Source of the DNA: DATKPE01 sp035524335
Lineage (GTDB): Bacteria > Bacteroidota > Ignavibacteria > UBA10030 > SZUA-254
Length of the DNA stretch: 64,000 bases
Reading direction: 5' to 3'
Assembly (NCBI GenBank): GCA_035524335.1
Contig: DATKPE010000056.1
Location: 1 to 64,000, forward strand
Part shown: positions 54,250 to 62,725 of the stretch, one piece after another
How positions within the stretch are numbered: position 1 is the stretch's first letter
How the letters are laid out: each line of letters starts with the position of its first letter
Position numbers and translations under genes: made by a program
The notes under the pieces: model-generated
What the model was told of the DNA's origin: nothing
Database searches by the model: none
Seen by the model: the letters and a program-made list of their open reading frames with translations, nothing else

Positions 54250-56589
54250 ATGGGAAGCACGCTCGTCCGTCTTGCATTTTCCGCCGCTCTCCTCAGCACC
54301 GGCTCCTATTTTTATGCCGCGCAGAAGTCCCGTGCAACCGCCGTCCAGATCGGCCGTACCGCCTATCAGATCTGTGCCGTCCTGGTTCTCGGATTCGCCG
54401 CTCTGCTCCTTTCCTATATCCTTACCCATCAGTTCCAGTACACGTATGTCTGGAGCTACAGCTCGACCACGCTTCCGACACCCCTGCTGATCTCGACGTT
54501 CTACGCCGGGCAGGAGGGGAGTTTTTCGCTCTGGACGCTCTACAGCGTCGTCATCGGCATCATTCTGATTCAGTACACCTCGAAACGGGATTATGAAGCG
54601 CACGTCATGGCCGTCTGGTCGGGGATCCTCTCCTTCCTTCTGCTCATGCTGATCGTGAAAAATCCCTTCACGATGATCTGGGATTCGTTCCCGAACGATC
54701 TTCTCCATACCGGCGCCATACCGCCGGAGATCACCAACTTTGTCTGGGTCGACCGGGCCCGCGAGGTCTGGGCGCAGATTCCCGTGGAAGGGAGGGGACT
54801 GAATCCCCTCCTCCAGAATTACTGGATGGTCATTCACCCGCAGATCCTGTTCACGGGATTTTCGTCGATGGCCGTCCCGTATGCCTTCGCCGTCGCCGGC
54901 CTCTGGAAACGGGACTACCAGAGATGGATTACGATCGCGAAACCCTGGACCGTCTTCGGCTCGGCGGTGCTCGGCACCGGGATCATCCTCGGAGGGTACT
55001 GGGCGTATGAGACCCTGGGGTGGGGCGGGTACTGGGGGTGGGATCCGGTTGAAAATTCGTCGCTGATCCCCTGGCTGGTCTGCGTCGCCTCCATCCATAC
55101 CATGATGGCGCAGCTCCGGTCCGGCGTCTTCATGCGGACGAACTTCCTGATGAGCATTTTCTGCTACATCATGGTCCTCTACAGCACTTTTCTGACGCGG
55201 AGCGGGGTGCTGGGCGATACCTCGGTGCATTCGTTCGTGAGTCCCGGCATGTGGGCCTATTGGCTTCTTCTGGCGGTGATCGTCGTCTTCGGCCTGGCCG
55301 GACTCGTCCTGCTTCTTGTGCGGATGCGGGAAATGCCCAGGGTGCCGGTGGAACATCACCTCTATTCCCGTGAATTCGCCCTCCTCCTCGGGGCGTTCAC
55401 GATCTGCTTTGCGGCAATCTTCATCACGCTCGGCACGTCTTCCCCGATCATCACGAACATTCTGAAAGGGAAAGCCGCCGCGGTGGAAACATCGTATTAC
55501 GTCAAAACGACGCTTCCCCTCGGCATTGTCATCGCTCTGCTGGCCGGGATCGGACAGCTTCTCTGGTGGCAGGCCTCGGATGCACGGAGGCTCTTTGCCT
55601 CATTGCGGTATCCGCTGCTCACTGCGGTGCTCTTCACGGGCGCCATCATCCTGTTCGGCGTCCGGGATCTTCCGATCATCATCCTGGCATTTGCCTCGGC
55701 GTTCGCGCTGTTCGTCAATCTCGCCGTCGGGTACCGTATCTTCACCGGCAATCCGAAGTACGCGGGGGGCGCGATCGCCCATATCGGATTCGCGCTCCTT
55801 TTCCTCGGGTTCATCGCGAGCGCGCGGTACGACGACAAGCAGACGGTCTCCCTCGAGGAGGGACGGCCGGTGCAGGTCTTCAACGACTATACCCTGACAT
55901 ACGTCGGCAACCGGCAGATCGATGCGGAACAGTACGGTTTCACGGTCGATGTGCGGCACGGGGAATCCGATTTTACCGTCACGCCCGTGATCAGGTATAA
56001 CAGTCAGGAGAACAGTTCGATGCGGCATCCTGACATTCTGAACCTCTATACGAAGGATTTTTACGTCTCACCCCTCTCCGTGGAAACGCCGAAGAACGAT
56101 CAGGAGGATCTCCTGACGTTCAGCAAGAATGAAACGAAGGAGGTCAATCACCTCAGAGTGACATTTCTCGATTACGATTTTTCGGATGTGGAAAAGGGGA
56201 AGATGGCGACCGGCGGAGCATTTTCCATCGGTGTGCTCATGCAGATCGAGAAGGAGGGTAAAACGTATCCTCTCCGGCTGAAGATGAAGAATGAAGGAGG
56301 GTCGGTCGATTTCATCCCGGCATCGATCGAGGGGGACAGGACCATGTTCGTGATCAACCGTGTCCAGCCCAACCGCGAGGACCCGTCACAATCGAAAGTA
56401 ACGATCGGGGTCAGGATTCCGGACGAAGGCGGTCAGAAAAAGCCGCAGAAGGAAACTCTCATCATCGAGGCGAGCATTAAGCCGTTCATCAATCTGGTCT
56501 GGATGGGGACGATCACCCTTGTGGTCGGATTCATCATCACCATCATCCGCCGCGTCGAAGAAGCCAGATCGGAACGCCACACCTCCTGA
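54250..56589 (+). CDS. ccmF: Cytochrome c heme lyase subunit CcmF
   Basis: A 779-residue membrane protein with about 12-14 helices and the conserved WWD loop WGGYWGWDPVENSSLIPWLV near residue 265. Other CcmF marks are GRGLNPLLQNYWMVIHPQILFTGF (heme-ligand His region), SVHSFVSPGMW, and a large C-terminal periplasmic domain before a last helix. It would join heme to apocytochrome with CcmH/I-type partners, which are not in this window. It is the last gene of the operon; the next gene converges from the other strand 17 bases later. Confidence 0.95.
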   Translation: MGSTLVRLAFSAALLSTGSYFYAAQKSRATAVQIGRTAYQICAVLVLGFAALLLSYILTHQFQYTYVWSYSSTTLPTPLLISTFYAGQEGSFSLWTLYSVVIGIILIQYTSKRDYEAHVMAVWSGILSFLLLMLIVKNPFTMIWDSFPNDLLHTGAIPPEITNFVWVDRAREVWAQIPVEGRGLNPLLQNYWMVIHPQILFTGFSSMAVPYAFAVAGLWKRDYQRWITIAKPWTVFGSAVLGTGIILGGYWAYETLGWGGYWGWDPVENSSLIPWLVCVASIHTMMAQLRSGVFMRTNFLMSIFCYIMVLYSTFLTRSGVLGDTSVHSFVSPGMWAYWLLLAVIVVFGLAGLVLLLVRMREMPRVPVEHHLYSREFALLLGAFTICFAAIFITLGTSSPIITNILKGKAAAVETSYYVKTTLPLGIVIALLAGIGQLLWWQASDARRLFASLRYPLLTAVLFTGAIILFGVRDLPIIILAFASAFALFVNLAVGYRIFTGNPKYAGGAIAHIGFALLFLGFIASARYDDKQTVSLEEGRPVQVFNDYTLTYVGNRQIDAEQYGFTVDVRHGESDFTVTPVIRYNSQENSSMRHPDILNLYTKDFYVSPLSVETPKNDQEDLLTFSKNETKEVNHLRVTFLDYDFSDVEKGKMATGGAFSIGVLMQIEKEGKTYPLRLKMKNEGGSVDFIPASIEGDRTMFVINRVQPNREDPSQSKVTIGVRIPDEGGQKKPQKETLIIEASIKPFINLVWMGTITLVVGFIITIIRRVEEARSERHTS

Positions 56590-56605
56590 AGGTGCGGAAG
56601 GTCGG

Positions 56606-56944
56606 TCAACCGTCGACTTTACAGCAGGCGTCCAGTTTTTCGAATGCGTTGGGATCGCGTTTTTTGTCGTTGGCATTGTACCCCGCTCCCGTGATCGCCT
56701 CCTCCACGGCGGACACGGTGGTTTTGGCGGGGAGATATTTCACCTCGACGGTTTTGGTCTTCAGATCACCCTTCACCGATTCGATCCCATCCAGTTTTGC
56801 CACAGCCGTTTCGATCGTTTTTACACAACTGCCGCAGACTATGGTGGGAGTCTTGACCACGGTTACGGCGACATCCCCCTGCGGTTTGCCGCAGAAGAGA
56901 CCACAGAGCGCCAGGATGGCGGGGAGGAGCCAGGTTTTCTTCAT
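56606..56944 (-). CDS. HMA-domain metal-binding lipoprotein (MerP/CopZ-like)
   Basis: A 112-residue exported protein with lipobox LCGLFCG (ATG at 56944 used). One heavy-metal-associated domain: TPTIVCGSCVKTIETAVAKLDGIESVKGDLKTKTVEVKYLP, whose CGSC pair replaces the usual GMTCxxC site but keeps both Cys. Two more Cys in LDACCKVDG at the end may add a second site. It follows the DUF2318 gene on the minus strand, and cusA lies upstream, so it probably delivers or scavenges Cu or a similar metal in the periplasm. Confidence 0.85.
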   Translation of the reverse strand: MKKTWLLPAILALCGLFCGKPQGDVAVTVVKTPTIVCGSCVKTIETAVAKLDGIESVKGDLKTKTVEVKYLPAKTTVSAVEEAITGAGYNANDKKRDPNAFEKLDACCKVDG

Positions 56945-56961
56945 GAAGTTTCCTTTCGTTG

Positions 56962-57642
56962 TCAAATACGCATCTTCCAGTTTTTCAGTACCGTTTCATC
57001 AATCTCGACCTGCCCGTCGACGAGGCGGCTTGGGATCGGATCGGGGGGATATTTCTGGCATGTTCCGTCGACCCCTTCGAGATTATTCAGCTTCCAGCGT
57101 GTGCCGCACCGTCCGCAGACCATCTCCGTACCCTCGATCCTGAATTCGCTCGAATTGCACGGCTCACACATCCGGATTGCGGTCACCAGCTTTCCTTCCG
57201 CAGAAATAAACGCGAGGACGGGGATTTTGGATTTCTCTCCTTCATAATCGAAGCAGATGATCTTTTTTTCCAGCAGGACCGAGAGGGGGAAGGAGATGAT
57301 ACCGGCGCGGACCTGGGGGGTGATGAACTGCTGTTGAAGAGTTTTTCCCATGTACATCGTCGCCATTGCAACCGAGGGCTGGCCCGCGATGACGGGATTG
57401 CTCCCGCCCGGGAGATTCTCCTTGAAATAATAAAGAAATACGCCTGTGATCAGGGCAAGAATCGCGATATACGCCAGGCGTACCGGTCTGGGCATCGGTT
57501 TCCTGGCCTGACGGGCGGCGGACGGCAGGTCGATCCTGCCGGCCGGGGATAAGGGCGCCGCATCGAGCGGTTTACCGCACGAAGGGCAATTTAGCCCGTC
57601 GTCACCGGCAGGTGCGCCGCATGATGGGCAGACTGTGCGCAT
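56962..57642 (-). CDS. Zinc-ribbon/DUF2318 membrane protein
   Basis: A 226-residue protein with three parts. An N-terminal double zinc ribbon (CPSCG...CPSCGKPL, residues 5-24) faces the cytoplasm. One membrane helix (LAYIAILALITGVFLYYF, about 55-72) follows. The periplasmic domain ends in CEPCNSSEFRIEGTEMVCGRCGTRW (residues 158-182) and matches DUF2318, a family found beside metal-transport genes whose function is not proven. The four Cys of that domain probably bind a metal. It is followed 17 bases later by the HMA gene. Confidence 0.82.
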   Translation of the reverse strand: MRTVCPSCGAPAGDDGLNCPSCGKPLDAAPLSPAGRIDLPSAARQARKPMPRPVRLAYIAILALITGVFLYYFKENLPGGSNPVIAGQPSVAMATMYMGKTLQQQFITPQVRAGIISFPLSVLLEKKIICFDYEGEKSKIPVLAFISAEGKLVTAIRMCEPCNSSEFRIEGTEMVCGRCGTRWKLNNLEGVDGTCQKYPPDPIPSRLVDGQVEIDETVLKNWKMRI

Positions 57643-57676
57643 ACGGGGATACTGTTTCCGACATTACGCCGCGTGA

Positions 57677-57706
57677 ATAAAAAAGCCGTTCCGGGCGGAA
57701 CGGCTT
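57677..57706 (-). terminator. Factor-independent terminator of the Cys-rich gene
   Basis: On the minus strand AAGCCGTTCC and GGAACGGCTT pair with a 4-base loop (57683-57706) and run into a T-rich tract down to 57677. It marks the end of the 57726-58076 gene. Confidence 0.85.
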
Positions 57707-57725
57707 GTCACACGATGCCGACGTG

Positions 57726-58076
57726 TCAGTTGGTGCCTTTGGCGTCGGTTGTTTTCTGCACGGATGTTTTCTTGGCAGAGGTCTTGCTTGCGCTCATCGG
57801 ACATTTCGAGCCGTCCTTGCATGCCGCTTTTGCCGATGCGGTTTTCATCATCGGGCACGTTGCGGATTTGCCGCTCTTGTCCGAGACTTTCATGGCACTC
57901 TGCATGGGACAGGTTTTGCCGTCACAGGCCTTGCCATCTTTCATGGATGCGGACTGTCCCTGTGTGCAGCAGGTTTTCGCCGCTGCGGCTTTTTCCTTGT
58001 CGGATGCCTTCGCCGACGGAGCGGCGAGAATAAGGGCGAGAAGAAGAACGGAGACAACCAGAAGAGTGCGCTTCAT
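57726..58076 (-). CDS. Small Cys/Met/Lys-rich exported protein
   Basis: A 116-residue protein. After a signal peptide (MKRTLLVVSVLLLALILAAPSAKAS) the mature part is almost without aromatic or large aliphatic residues and carries seven Cys and several Met: TCCTQG, ACDGKTCPMQ, TCPMMK, ACKDGSKCPMS. Three CPM units resemble the metal site CPMH found in the heavy-metal domain of the CusB-like protein encoded 3.4 kb upstream. The end is Lys/Thr/Ser-rich. The ATG at 58076 is used; earlier in-frame codons precede the signal. It has its own terminator. A periplasmic metal-buffering role is likely but unproven. Confidence 0.75.
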   Translation of the reverse strand: MKRTLLVVSVLLLALILAAPSAKASDKEKAAAAKTCCTQGQSASMKDGKACDGKTCPMQSAMKVSDKSGKSATCPMMKTASAKAACKDGSKCPMSASKTSAKKTSVQKTTDAKGTN

Positions 58077-58177
58077 ATCGGATCCTTTTATGATATATGA
58101 ACGTGAATTGAGCTGTTGAGTACAAGAAACTGAATTTGTCTGTGAAATGCAACTTTTCATGTTCGCCGCAAGTCCTG

Positions 58178-61100
58178 TTAATGTCTGATGTTAGAAGTTG
58201 TGAGAATTCCCTTCCTCAGCGCGGATTCCTTCATCAGTGAGAAGATCACCGGCGTGATGAACAGGACGTGCAGTGCCGAAGTCACGATGCCGCCGATCAT
58301 CGGGGCGGCGATCGGCCGCATCAGATCGGAGCCGGTTCCCGTGCTCCACATAATCGGCAGAAGTCCGATCAGATTCGTCGCGACCGTCATCATTTTCGGC
58401 CGGAGCCGCAGAACCGCTCCCTCCACAGTCGCTTCCAGGATCACTGCATGCGTCACTGTCCCCGATGCGAGATGCCGGTCCAGCGCTTCATGGAGATAGA
58501 TCACCATGACAACCCCGGTTTCCACGGCAACGCCGTACAGGGCAATAAATCCTACCCAGACAGCGACGCTCAGATTGTAGCCGAGCGCTGAGATCAGAAA
58601 AACGCCGCCGACGAGCGCGAAGGGAACGGAGAGCATCACCATCGTCGCTTCCAGCCATGAGCGGAATGTAAAAAAGAGGAGGAGCAGTATGATAACCAGG
58701 ACCGCCGGGACGACGAGCCGGAGTCGTGTTTTCGCCCGCTCGGCGTTTTCGAACTGGCCGCTCCAGGAGAAGAAATATCCCGGCGGAAGTTTCAGTTTAC
58801 CTTCAAGAAGCTTTTTTGCCTCACCGATGAATCCTCCGGGATCCCTTCCCCGGACGTTGAGAACCACCACCGTGCGCAGGAGTCCGTTTTCACTTCCGAT
58901 CATGGCGGGACCGGGCGATTCCCTGATGTCAGCCAGGACCGAGAGAGGCACATACGCCCTGTGCGGAGGTCCCGGTGGGGAGGGAGATTCAGCTCCGGCC
59001 GTCATATTCATGCCGCCGCTTCCGGCTCCCGCCGGGGAAACGGCGGAGGAGCCCGCGCGGAAAACCGGCACCAGGAGCCGGCCGAGCTGTGCCGGTCCGG
59101 TGTCGCCGCTCCGGGAAAACCGGACGCGGATCGGAAAGCGCTCCCTGCCGAGAACGGCGGTGGAGATGTTTTCGCCACCCACGGCGGTTTCCAGAAAGCC
59201 GAGGACATCGGCGGGCGTCAGCCCATAGCGTCCAAGCACTTCGGGCCTGGCGGAAACGTCAAGAAATCTTCCGCCGCCCGAGCGATCGGCATAGACGTCT
59301 GACGCTCCTGGGATGGTTTTCAGATACCGTTCAGCCTCGAAGGCAATCGTATCGAGGGTATCGAGATTCCGGCCGAATATTTTGACGCCCAGATCGGTCC
59401 GGATCCCAGTCGTCAGCATATTGATCCGGTTGATGATCGGCTGTGTCCATCCGTTCCGGACGCCCGGAATCTGAAGCTGTTTGTCAAGTGCGGCAATGAT
59501 GTCGTCGCGTGTCACGCCGGGCCGCCATTCCGATTTCGGTTTCAGCAGGATGATCGTTTCGATCATGCTGAGGGGCGCGGGGTCGGTTGCGGTCTCGGCT
59601 CTTCCGACTTTCCCCAGAACCTCCCGCACCTCCGGACAGCCCGCAATGATTTTATCCTGCACGCTCATGATGCGCTTCGCTTCGCCAATACCGACGTCCG
59701 GAAGCGTGACTGGCATGAAGAGCAGGCTCCCCTCGTCGAGAGGGGGCATGAATTCGGAGCCGAGGCGGAGGAGGACGGGAATGCTGGCGAGGAAGATGCA
59801 GCCTCCAAGAGCCAGCACCGCGATTCTGTGTCTCAGCGCGGCACGGAGCATCGGTTCATACAGTTTCATCAGAAACCGGGAGACGGGATTCACCGATTCG
59901 GGTCGGAGTCTCCCGCGCATGAAGAACGTCATCAGCATTGGCACCAGGGTGATCGAAATGATCGCCGAGGCCGCAAGCGAAAACGTCTTTGTCCATGCCA
60001 GGGGATGGAAGAGTTTTCCCTCCTGACCTTCAAGCAAAAATACAGGCAAAAACGACACCACGATGATGATGAGGGAGAAAAAGATCGCGCGCCCGACCTG
60101 TTGGGCGGAACGGATCGAAACCGCCTCATAGTCGACCGGTTCGCCGGCCGCCTGCAGACGGGCGATATTCCGGTGGGCGTTTTCCACCAGAACGATGGAG
60201 GAGTCGACGAGAACACCGATCGCGATCGCAATTCCCCCCAGACTCATGATGTTGGAAGGGATACCGAACTGTTTCATGAGAATGAAGGCCAGAAGAACCG
60301 AGACCGGTAGTTCGAGGAGAATCCGCAGTGCGCTTCTGGCGTGCATGATGAAGAGCATCACCACCGCCGAAACGACCAGCGCCTCCTCCAGGAGCGCCCG
60401 CTCGAGCGTGTCGATCGACCTTCCGATCAGTTCTGACCGGTCGTATGCCGGTTTGATTTCGACGCCGTCCGGAAGACCCGGGGAGATTTCTGCGATCCGG
60501 TCCTTGACCCGCCGGATCACATCGCTCGCATTTTCGCCGTACCGCATCACCACGATGCCTCCGACCGTCTCTCCCTCGCCGTTTTTTTCGAGAGCCCCGA
60601 GCCGGAGATCGTTGCCGAGGCGCACCGTTCCGAGCTGGGCGACCGTCACCGGGGATCCGTCGGGATTCCTGCCGACGCCGATCCTTCCGATCGCCGCAGG
60701 ATCCGTCAGATAACCGATCCCCCTCACATACGACTGTGCGCCGTTCGATTCCACCACACCGGCGCCGACATCGCGGTTGGAATTCCGTATTGCTTCCACG
60801 ACGGTCCGGTAATCGACGCCGTACGTCTCGAGCTTCAGAGGGTCGAGATCGACCTGGAATTGCTTCACGTATCCGCCGATGCTCGCTACTTCCGCCACCC
60901 CCGGGACCGCATTCAACTGATACCGGACGTACCAGTCCTGCACCGCCCTCAATTCTCCCAGGTCGTAGCCTTTTCCCTCAATGGTATACCAGAAGATATG
61001 CCCGACTCCGGTTCCATCCGGACCGAGAACCGGTACGACGCCGGCAGGCATCTGTGCCGCGGCCGCATTCAGCCGCTCCATCACCCTGCTCCGCGCCCAA

Positions 61101-61411
61101 TAAATATCCGCGTCGTCATCGAAGATAATGTAAATGAACGACATCCCGAACATCGACTGCGCGCGGACCGATCGGACCCGCGGGAGACCCTGGAGGTTCA
61201 TCACGAGCGGATAGGTGACCTGATCCTCCACAACCCTGGGGGAACGGCCCATCCAGGCTGTCGAGACGATGACCTGGTTTTCCGACAGATCAGGAATTGC
61301 ATCGACAGGAACCGTTCTTACCGACCAGATCCCCCAGGCGATGAGAATCGCGTACAGGATGCCGATCACCAGCTTATTCTTTGCCGAATATTCAATTATT
61401 TTTTCGATCAT
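58178..61411 (-). CDS. Heavy-metal RND efflux pump CusA/CzcA-type
   Basis: A 1077-residue RND transporter of the heavy-metal efflux (HME) group. Family marks: VPVDAIPDLSENQVIVSTAWMGRSPRVVEDQVTYPL at the N-terminus, RDVGAGVVE in the porter domain, and the first membrane cluster with GGIAIAIGVLVDSSIVLVENAHRNI (about 395-420), with its proton-relay Asp. LDEGSLLFMPVTLPDVG follows, then VGFIALYGVAVETGVVMVIYLHEAL and RLRPKMMTVATNLIGLLPIMWSTGTGSDLMRPIAAPMIGG. This set is typical of CusA/SilA (monovalent) pumps. It is followed on the minus strand by the Cys-rich gene. The ion, Cu/Ag or Co/Zn/Cd, needs testing. Confidence 0.95.
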   Translation of the reverse strand: MIEKIIEYSAKNKLVIGILYAILIAWGIWSVRTVPVDAIPDLSENQVIVSTAWMGRSPRVVEDQVTYPLVMNLQGLPRVRSVRAQSMFGMSFIYIIFDDDADIYWARSRVMERLNAAAAQMPAGVVPVLGPDGTGVGHIFWYTIEGKGYDLGELRAVQDWYVRYQLNAVPGVAEVASIGGYVKQFQVDLDPLKLETYGVDYRTVVEAIRNSNRDVGAGVVESNGAQSYVRGIGYLTDPAAIGRIGVGRNPDGSPVTVAQLGTVRLGNDLRLGALEKNGEGETVGGIVVMRYGENASDVIRRVKDRIAEISPGLPDGVEIKPAYDRSELIGRSIDTLERALLEEALVVSAVVMLFIMHARSALRILLELPVSVLLAFILMKQFGIPSNIMSLGGIAIAIGVLVDSSIVLVENAHRNIARLQAAGEPVDYEAVSIRSAQQVGRAIFFSLIIIVVSFLPVFLLEGQEGKLFHPLAWTKTFSLAASAIISITLVPMLMTFFMRGRLRPESVNPVSRFLMKLYEPMLRAALRHRIAVLALGGCIFLASIPVLLRLGSEFMPPLDEGSLLFMPVTLPDVGIGEAKRIMSVQDKIIAGCPEVREVLGKVGRAETATDPAPLSMIETIILLKPKSEWRPGVTRDDIIAALDKQLQIPGVRNGWTQPIINRINMLTTGIRTDLGVKIFGRNLDTLDTIAFEAERYLKTIPGASDVYADRSGGGRFLDVSARPEVLGRYGLTPADVLGFLETAVGGENISTAVLGRERFPIRVRFSRSGDTGPAQLGRLLVPVFRAGSSAVSPAGAGSGGMNMTAGAESPSPPGPPHRAYVPLSVLADIRESPGPAMIGSENGLLRTVVVLNVRGRDPGGFIGEAKKLLEGKLKLPPGYFFSWSGQFENAERAKTRLRLVVPAVLVIILLLLFFTFRSWLEATMVMLSVPFALVGGVFLISALGYNLSVAVWVGFIALYGVAVETGVVMVIYLHEALDRHLASGTVTHAVILEATVEGAVLRLRPKMMTVATNLIGLLPIMWSTGTGSDLMRPIAAPMIGGIVTSALHVLFITPVIFSLMKESALRKGILTTSNIRH

Positions 61412-61447
61412 ACGTCTCCTGTGCCGGTTGTCTCCGGAAGTTCCGGA

Positions 61448-62710
61448 TCAGTGTCCGGCGGAAAGGGTGTCGGAAAACCGAAGACGGCTCTCGGAATCGA
61501 GCAGATAGCCGCCGCTGACAACGACCCGCTCTCCCTCCGCCACACCGCCGATAATCTGGACGGATTTCCCGTCGGAAGCGCCAATGCTGACCGTGCGCGG
61601 AACATATTCGTTTCGTCCGCCTTCAATCCAGACGCAGGACGATCCGTCCCGCGTCACGACCGCAGTCACAGGCACCACAACGGCGGGAGGGAGCTGAACA
61701 GAGAGCGCAACCTCGGCGAATTCTCCCACCCTGAACAGACCCTTGCCGTTTGGTACCGTCGCCCGGCAGAGAAGCGTCCGCGAATCAGCGTCGATCTGGC
61801 GGCTGATAAAATCGATCGATCCCCGCAGGGGACGTGAGGCGTTCCCCTCGACACGCGCGTCGACTTTCTGGCCTGTACGGACAAACGGTGCATCCTCCTC
61901 CGGAACGCGTATGTCGAGCCAGAGCGGATCTGTTCCGGCGAGATCGAAGAGCAGATCACCCGCCGCAACATACTGCTGTTGACGCACATTCATGGATAAC
62001 ATTGTTCCTCCGAACTCCGACCGCACGGTGATGACCGACCGCGCCGAATCGGCGATGAATTCGGAGATCTGTTCCTCGTTCAGCCCGAGGAACAGCAGTT
62101 TGCGTTTTGCCTCGGCGGCGATCGCCGCCGAAGGAGCGCTGATGATATCCGGCGCATCCGCGTTCCGGAGCGACGCCGCTGTCGCTGTCCGATACTCCTC
62201 CAGCGCCGTCAGAAGGTCCGGACTGAAGACGGAGTAAAGCCGGTCGCCCGGTTTCACGTGTGCTCCGGCGGAGGTAACGAAAAGGGATTCGATCCGTCCC
62301 GCAAACCGCGCTGTCACCCCGTGGTGGAGCGCTTCCTGATACGAAAGCGTTCCCGGGAGCGTCAGCGTCCGGACCAGCGCCCTGCGTTGCGCTGGCGAAG
62401 TTCCGACTCCGGCCAGCACTCTCTGTGCGTCGTCCAGCCTGAGTACGCCAGCAGGAACGGGGCTTCCGGCAGTTTGCCTGTTCAGGAACTTTTTCACGAG
62501 CGTCATGCCGCAGACGGGACATGCGCCCGGAGCCGCCTCATGGACAGATGGGTGCATCGGGCAGGTGTAGTAAAAATCATGTCCCGCCGTCGTGTCGGCT
62601 CCCGCGTCACCGGATATCCTGTTTCCGGTGTGGGCGGGGAGCGCAAGCATCAGAGTTCCGAGCATGATTGCCAGGAGAAGCTCGCGGACGAAATATGCGG
62701 ATGTATTCAT
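61448..62710 (-). CDS. RND membrane-fusion protein CusB-type with N-terminal metal-binding domain
   Basis: A 420-residue periplasmic adaptor. The ATG at 62710 (GGAGA upstream) is preferred over an in-frame TTG at 62722. A signal peptide (ALPAHTG region) is followed by a heavy-metal-binding domain YYTCPMHPSVHEAAPGACPVCGMTLVKK (about residues 47-74). Next is the adaptor core (AQRVLAGVGTSPAQRRALVRTLTLPGTL...FAGRIESLFVTSAGAHVKPGDRLYSVFSPDL) and the C-terminal beta-barrel (GEFAEVALSVQLPPAVVVPVTAV). Such proteins link CusA to the outer-membrane channel and capture metal in the periplasm. It lies between the channel and pump genes. Confidence 0.95.
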   Translation of the reverse strand: MNTSAYFVRELLLAIMLGTLMLALPAHTGNRISGDAGADTTAGHDFYYTCPMHPSVHEAAPGACPVCGMTLVKKFLNRQTAGSPVPAGVLRLDDAQRVLAGVGTSPAQRRALVRTLTLPGTLSYQEALHHGVTARFAGRIESLFVTSAGAHVKPGDRLYSVFSPDLLTALEEYRTATAASLRNADAPDIISAPSAAIAAEAKRKLLFLGLNEEQISEFIADSARSVITVRSEFGGTMLSMNVRQQQYVAAGDLLFDLAGTDPLWLDIRVPEEDAPFVRTGQKVDARVEGNASRPLRGSIDFISRQIDADSRTLLCRATVPNGKGLFRVGEFAEVALSVQLPPAVVVPVTAVVTRDGSSCVWIEGGRNEYVPRTVSIGASDGKSVQIIGGVAEGERVVVSGGYLLDSESRLRFSDTLSAGH

Positions 62711-62725
62711 AGGGGTCTCCAAATC

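Noticed and set aside
52966..55359. 797-codon minus-strand open frame opposite the ccm genes
   Set aside because: Its content is mostly charged residues with no domain, and ccmC, ccmD, ccmE and ccmF occupy the other strand with intact motifs.
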